A stretch of DNA of 9,238 bases from Candidatus Latescibacterota bacterium. GTDB lineage: Bacteria > JAAXHH01 > JACQVL01. The stretch spans positions 1 through 9,238 of the forward strand of contig JACQVL010000229.1 in assembly GCA_016209865.1 (NCBI GenBank), written 5' to 3'. The notes beneath the pieces are model-generated. The model saw nothing but the letters and a program-made list of their open reading frames with translations, made no database searches and had not been told where the DNA came from. How positions within the stretch are numbered: position 1 is the first letter of the stretch; each line of letters starts with the position of its first letter. A program made the position numbers and the translations under genes. Shown one piece after another: positions 6,363-9,238 of the stretch.

Positions 6363-7040
6363 ATGTTAGTTGACGAACGATCGTTCGAGCGGGCGCGCCT
6401 CCGGATGGTGGAGGAACAGATCCGGGCGCGCGGGATTCGGGATGACCGCGTCATCGCGGCGATGCGGGGCGTCCCCCGGCATCGGTTCGTCGACCCGGTG
6501 TTCTTCGACCAGGCTTACGAGGATCATCCGTTGCCGATCGGGGAAAGCCAGACGATCTCGCAGCCGTACATGGTGGCGCTGATGGCGGCGAGTCTGTCCC
6601 TGGTCGGTCATGAGACGGTGCTGGATATCGGGACCGGCTCCGGGTATCAGGCGGCGGTGTTTGCCCGGCTCTGCCGGTGGGTGTACTCCATCGAGCGGTG
6701 CGAGTCGTTAGCCCGCAAAGCGCAGCATCGGTTGAGCGCGATGGGGTACAAGAACATTACCGTCGTGGTCGGGGATGGGACGCTCGGCTGGGAAGCGCAT
6801 GCCCCGTACGAGGCGATCGGAGTGGCCGCGGCCGCGCCCAACATTCCAGCGCCGCTCGCCGAGCAACTCGTTCCGGGCGGGCGGCTCTGCATCCCGCTCG
6901 GCAGCCGGCATTCTCAGGTGCTGGTCGTCGGAGTCAAGCACGGCGCGGCTCTGGAGATCCAGGACGTCTGCGGGTGCGAGTTCGTCCCGCTGATCGGCGC
7001 GCGTGGCTGGGGAGCACGGTATGAAGAGCTGAGTGATTGA
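6363..7040 (+). CDS. pcm: Protein-L-isoaspartate O-methyltransferase
   Basis: Cytoplasmic repair enzyme that methylates L-isoaspartyl residues in damaged proteins using S-adenosylmethionine, which starts their return to normal aspartate. The sequence has the family's N-terminal helix (RMVEEQIRARGI, 14-25), the RHRFV motif (39-43), the active-site region IGESQTISQPYMVA (59-72) with the catalytic Ser62, SAM-binding motif I VLDIGTGSGYQAAV (86-99), and VVGDGTLGW further on. Its 225 residues are close to the usual 205-230 and it looks intact. The ATG at 6363 has AGGTG (6354-6358) overlapping the stop of the glycosyltransferase gene. pcm often follows surE; here no surE is present and the glycosyltransferase takes the upstream place. 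Confidence 0.96.
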   Translation: MLVDERSFERARLRMVEEQIRARGIRDDRVIAAMRGVPRHRFVDPVFFDQAYEDHPLPIGESQTISQPYMVALMAASLSLVGHETVLDIGTGSGYQAAVFARLCRWVYSIERCESLARKAQHRLSAMGYKNITVVVGDGTLGWEAHAPYEAIGVAAAAPNIPAPLAEQLVPGGRLCIPLGSRHSQVLVVGVKHGAALEIQDVCGCEFVPLIGARGWGARYEELSD

Positions 7041-7052
7041 GGTTGATCATTT

Positions 7053-7128
7053 CGGGGCGTAGCGCAGTCCGGTTTAGCGCGCCTGCTTCGGGAGCAGGAG
7101 GTCGGTGGTTCAAATCCACTCGCCCCGA
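7053..7128 (+). tRNA. tRNA-Pro(CGG)
   Basis: A complete 76-base tRNA reading proline CCG. The acceptor CGGGGCG (7053-7059) pairs with CGCCCCG (7121-7127); the discriminator is A. The D-stem is GCGC/GCGC with a D-loop two bases longer than in the other tRNA-Pro. The anticodon stem CCTGC/GCAGG encloses TTCGGGA, anticodon CGG. The T-arm GGTGG/CCACT has loop TTCAAAT. CCA is not encoded. It starts 12 bases after pcm and is probably part of the same transcript. Confidence 0.97.
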
Positions 7129-7140
7129 CTGTAACAACTG

Positions 7141-7196
7141 AAACGGGTAGAATGACTTCTGAGAGTTTAGCTCTCGATCATTCTACCCGTTTTTGT
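7141..7196 (+). terminator. Strong intrinsic terminator after tRNA-Pro(CGG)
   Basis: A perfect 15-bp inverted repeat, AAACGGGTAGAATGA (7141-7155) and TCATTCTACCCGTTT (7178-7192), runs directly into more T (7190-7194 are all T). The loop holds a second perfect stem, GAGAG/CTCTC (7161-7165/7171-7175). This is the best terminator in the window and marks the end of the conserved gene block. Confidence 0.88.
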
Positions 7197-7201
7197 GTGT
7201 C

Positions 7202-7219
7202 TGCTAACGCCGTGCTAAC
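7202..7219. repeat. Direct repeat of TGCTAAC, 11 bases apart
   Basis: TGCTAAC occurs at 7202-7208 and 7213-7219, one helical turn apart, ten bases past the T-tract of the terminator. Such short phased repeats beside a tRNA can be arm-type binding sites of a tyrosine recombinase, but no integrase gene is visible. The rest of 7193-7374 shows no supported gene; the weak reading frame through it has no ribosome binding site or recognisable protein. Confidence 0.4.
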
Positions 7220-7374
7220 ATACGGGTGAGAACAATACCTTCTTCGGTCAGAATCTATCTTGCTTTGCTCCGCCTTTTGCGCTGACGTTCTACTGCACGC
7301 TGGGCATTGCAATAAGGATCGCCACAATCATAGTACACGACAAAAAGAGAAAAGACCTGTGCCTGAGAGCATTC

Positions 7375-8413
7375 TGAGTTCTCTTCGGGGTGTCGAGGTC
7401 CCGTCACTCATCTTAAAGGAAGTACAGGTCTATGACACCCCAAGATATGGATTTACAGGCGATCTTGCAAGCGACTTTTCCATGGCATCAAGCCCGGTCA
7501 AATTTCTGGTGGCCTTTATACTGGCGGTGCTTAAAGTCCCCACCGTCAATTTGAGTCAGCTCGCGAATGCCCTCAATGGGACGGTCAAACGCGCCTCGAA
7601 TGATCGACGCTTACAACGGTTTTTCGCCGAGTTCGAGGGCGAGTCTGCGCTGATTGCGCGTCTGATTCTACGAGTCTTACCGGATCAAGCGCCTTGGATC
7701 ATCTCCCTGGATCGCACGACGTGGCAATTCGGGACGGTCACGATCAACATCTTACTGGCCGGGATCGTCTATCGGGGCATCGCCTTTCCCCTGGGTTGGC
7801 TGCTCTGAGAGAAGAGCGGCAACTCCAATACGGCCGAACGGATTCAGGTCATGCACCAGGTGTTGACCGTGTTGGGGGCTGCCCCGGTCCGTTGTGTGAG
7901 CGCCGATCGCGAATTCATCGGGCATGACTGGGTCCAGGGGTTAGAGCAGCAACCCGTGGCCTCTGCCATGCGCATCCGCGACAACGCCCTGATAACCCGG
8001 ACGAAAGGCCCGATTCCGCTCCGGCAGGTCTTCCGGGATCTGGCCATCGCCCAAGAACGGGTCCTGCGGAATCCCCGGCAGGTCTATGGCCATGCGCTCT
8101 GTCTGGCCGTCCTGCGCCTCTCCGAGGCAGGACTGCTCATTGTGGCCAGCAATCAGCCCGGCCAGCGCGCCTTGGAGCAGTACAAACAACGCTGGGGCAT
8201 CGAATGTTCGCCGCCTTGAAGACCCGCGGGTTTGATCTGGAGCAGCCCCATCTGACCCGCCCCGAGCGGAGACACACATGACTCGCCCTCTTAGCCATTG
8301 CCTTGACCTGGGCCTATCTCGTCGGCTAATGGGTTGCCGAGGCGACCCCGTTAGCCAGGAAGAATCATGGTCGCCCAGCCCGAAGTCTCTTCCGCCTGGG
8401 CTTAGAGAACTCA
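7375..8413 (+). mobile_element. Degenerate IS4-family insertion sequence
   Basis: The decayed transposase reading frame is bracketed by a perfect 10-base inverted repeat, TGAGTTCTCT (7375-7384) and AGAGAACTCA (8404-8413). These are proposed as terminal repeats or their surviving inner parts. The span of about 1.04 kb is slightly short for the family, so the true ends may lie a little outside, or the right end may be cut by the neighbouring element. No flanking target duplication is evident. The element is on the + strand and probably immobile on its own. Confidence 0.6.
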
Positions 8414-8434
8414 TGTTACGCAGTAATGAGGTGA
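7432..8434 (+). pseudogene. IS4-family DDE transposase, broken by frameshifts and stops
   Basis: Transposase remnant of the IS4 family. The N-terminus reads from ATG 7432 (AGGA at 7417-7420) as MTPQDMDLQAIL and on to FPWHQAR. Near 7496 one base, probably a G, is missing, and the protein continues in the next frame with KFLVAFILAVLKVPTVNLSQLA. That frame passes an in-frame TGA (7806-7808) between GWLL and EKSGNSNTAER, then runs to YKQRWGIE. At about 8205 a deletion of probably four bases shifts it again to FAALKTRGFDLEQ, with further stops at 8279-8281 and 8327-8329 before LFRLGLE. Catalytic residues are recognisable: Asp in SLDRTTW, Asp in SADREF, Glu in the Y-x2-R-x3-E-x6-K signature, which is itself broken by the second frameshift. 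Intact relatives are one ORF of roughly 330-380 residues, so this copy is inactive. Confidence 0.85.
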
Positions 8435-9238
8435 TGAGCGTATATTAGAGGAGAAAGGAGGACACTCCCCATGGACAAACCTTTGCTCGATCTCTACGCC
8501 GATTCCCTCATTAGTTCGTTTAGTTACCCTACGGCGACGGGCTTCTCGAACGTGTTGGATCAGGCCCGCAGTCACGATCAGATCACCCGCTTTCTTGCCG
8601 CCCGTCCCTTCACCTCGGCCGACTTCTGGCACCTGGTGAAGCCCTTAGTCCGCCAGGTAGAATCCACCGAGGGGGTGTTGATCGTCGATGATAGCATTGA
8701 AGAGAAGCCGTATACCGATGAGAATGAACTCATCACCTGGCACTGTGATCCCAGCAAAGACCGGGTGGTCAAAGGGATCAATTTTCTCACCACGCTGTAT
8801 TGTGTGGAGGCGGTCTCCTTCCCCGTGGCCTTTGAGCTGGTCACCAAGACCGAGACGGTCGTAGACAAGAAAACGGGCAAGCCGCGGAAGAAAAGCGCGC
8901 TGACCAAGAACGAGCGGTATCGCACGATGTTACAAGCCTGTGTGCGGAATCAAATTCCGTGTCGCTTCGTGCTCAATGATGTCTGGTATGCCTCCGCTGA
9001 GAACATGAAGTTCGTCAAGCATGACCTCCAAAAAGACTTCATCATGCCGCTCAAAACCAATCGCAAGGTGGCGCTCAGCCTGGCGGACAAGCAGCGTGGC
9101 GCGTATGTGGCAGTCGAGACCCTGGCCCTGGAAGCCGGCACCGTTCGGGAGATCTATCTCGAAGAGGTCGATTTCCCGTTGTTGCTCGTCAAGCACGTCT
9201 TCACAAACGAAGATGGCAGTACGGGCGTCCTCTATCTG
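8414..9238 (+). mobile_element. Second insertion sequence, left part only
   Basis: This element abuts the end of the IS4-type remnant and holds the transposase gene starting at 8471. Its left end should lie between about 8405 and 8450. The stretch CTCATGTTACGCAGTAATGAG (8410-8430, an imperfect hairpin) is a candidate for end or regulatory sequence, but the matching right end is outside the window, so the boundary is not proven. Confidence 0.5.
8471..9238 (+). CDS. DDE transposase (IS4/IS701-like), 3' end beyond the window
   Basis: An uninterrupted reading frame of 256 codons with no stop before the window end, preceded by an almost ideal ribosome binding site AAAGGAGG (8454-8461) nine bases before the ATG. 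The N-terminus (LISSFSYPTATGFSNVLD, then SHDQITRFLA) is a DNA-binding-type region. The RNase-H-fold catalytic core starts at GVLIVDDSIEEKPY, with the first catalytic Asp at 73 or 74, followed by TWHCDPSKDRVVKGINFL. The second Asp is Asp170 in FVLNDVWYAS. The catalytic Glu would lie further on. The pattern matches IS4-superfamily proteins often labelled IS701-like; the exact IS name is not known to me. Unlike the neighbouring remnant it has no frameshift or stop in the visible part, so it is a younger insertion or still active. It has no similarity that I can see to the first transposase. Confidence 0.85.
   Translation, partial: MDKPLLDLYADSLISSFSYPTATGFSNVLDQARSHDQITRFLAARPFTSADFWHLVKPLVRQVESTEGVLIVDDSIEEKPYTDENELITWHCDPSKDRVVKGINFLTTLYCVEAVSFPVAFELVTKTETVVDKKTGKPRKKSALTKNERYRTMLQACVRNQIPCRFVLNDVWYASAENMKFVKHDLQKDFIMPLKTNRKVALSLADKQRGAYVAVETLALEAGTVREIYLEEVDFPLLLVKHVFTNEDGSTGVLYL

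Noticed and set aside
6934-7137. Minus-strand frame with RVDLNHRPPAPEAGALNR
   Set aside because: It is the antisense translation of tRNA-Pro(CGG), another known artefact.
7260-7431. Upstream coding extension of the first transposase from ATG 7260
   Set aside because: It is in the wrong frame for the IS4 N-terminus, which reads from ATG 7432 as MTPQDMDLQAIL; the extension matches no known protein that I recognise and would cross the proposed IS end.
7806-7808. TGA as a selenocysteine or other recoded codon
   Set aside because: The gene also has two frameshifts and two further stops, so simple decay explains it better.
7851-8219. Separate gene of 122 codons starting ATG 7851
   Set aside because: It is the same frame and same protein as the upstream transposase part, split only by the TGA at 7806; it holds the second catalytic Asp and Glu of one transposase.

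Overview
The window is GC-rich bacterial chromosome carrying conserved housekeeping genes, all on the + strand, up to about position 7190. From there to the end it is insertion-sequence DNA. The order DUF512 radical-SAM gene, der, small merR-type gene, tRNA-Pro, glycosyltransferase, pcm, tRNA-Pro resembles neighbourhoods known from Nitrospirota and the former Deltaproteobacteria. A Nitrospirota- or NC10-like organism is my best guess, but this rests on gene order, base composition and general style; no taxonomic marker gene is present.

Layout. 1-53: 3' part of a tRNA-Gly(CCC). 119-706: TPR lipoprotein. 749-777: a good sigma-70-type promoter, which probably drives the AI-2E-family membrane protein (878-2245) and the PDZ/radical-SAM/DUF512 protein (2270-3577). 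3543-3712: a compact nested-palindrome region with heptad repeats, overlapping the 3' end of the DUF512 gene. 3730-5100: der (EngA), a double GTPase of 50S ribosome assembly. 5135-5485: a minimal MerR-type DNA-binding protein. 5549-5622: tRNA-Pro(GGG). 5687-6355: family 2 glycosyltransferase. 6363-7040: pcm, protein L-isoaspartate O-methyltransferase, 7 nt behind the glycosyltransferase. 7053-7128: tRNA-Pro(CGG). 7141-7196: a strong terminator that closes the block.

After the terminator the character changes. 7193-7374 is non-coding and carries an 11-bp-spaced repeat of TGCTAAC. 7375-8413 is a decayed IS4-type element: its transposase can be read only by joining three frames and passing three in-frame stops. 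Directly abutting it is a second, unrelated DDE transposase gene with an ideal ribosome binding site at 8471, still open at the window end.

The genes do not form one pathway. They cover ribosome assembly (der, perhaps the DUF512 protein), translation (three tRNAs), protein repair (pcm), envelope functions (lipoprotein, AI-2E-family protein, probably the glycosyltransferase) and regulation (MerR). I found no clear undescribed defence, metabolic or mobile system. The most interesting items are the palindromic intergenic region between the DUF512 gene and der, and the DUF512-der linkage itself.
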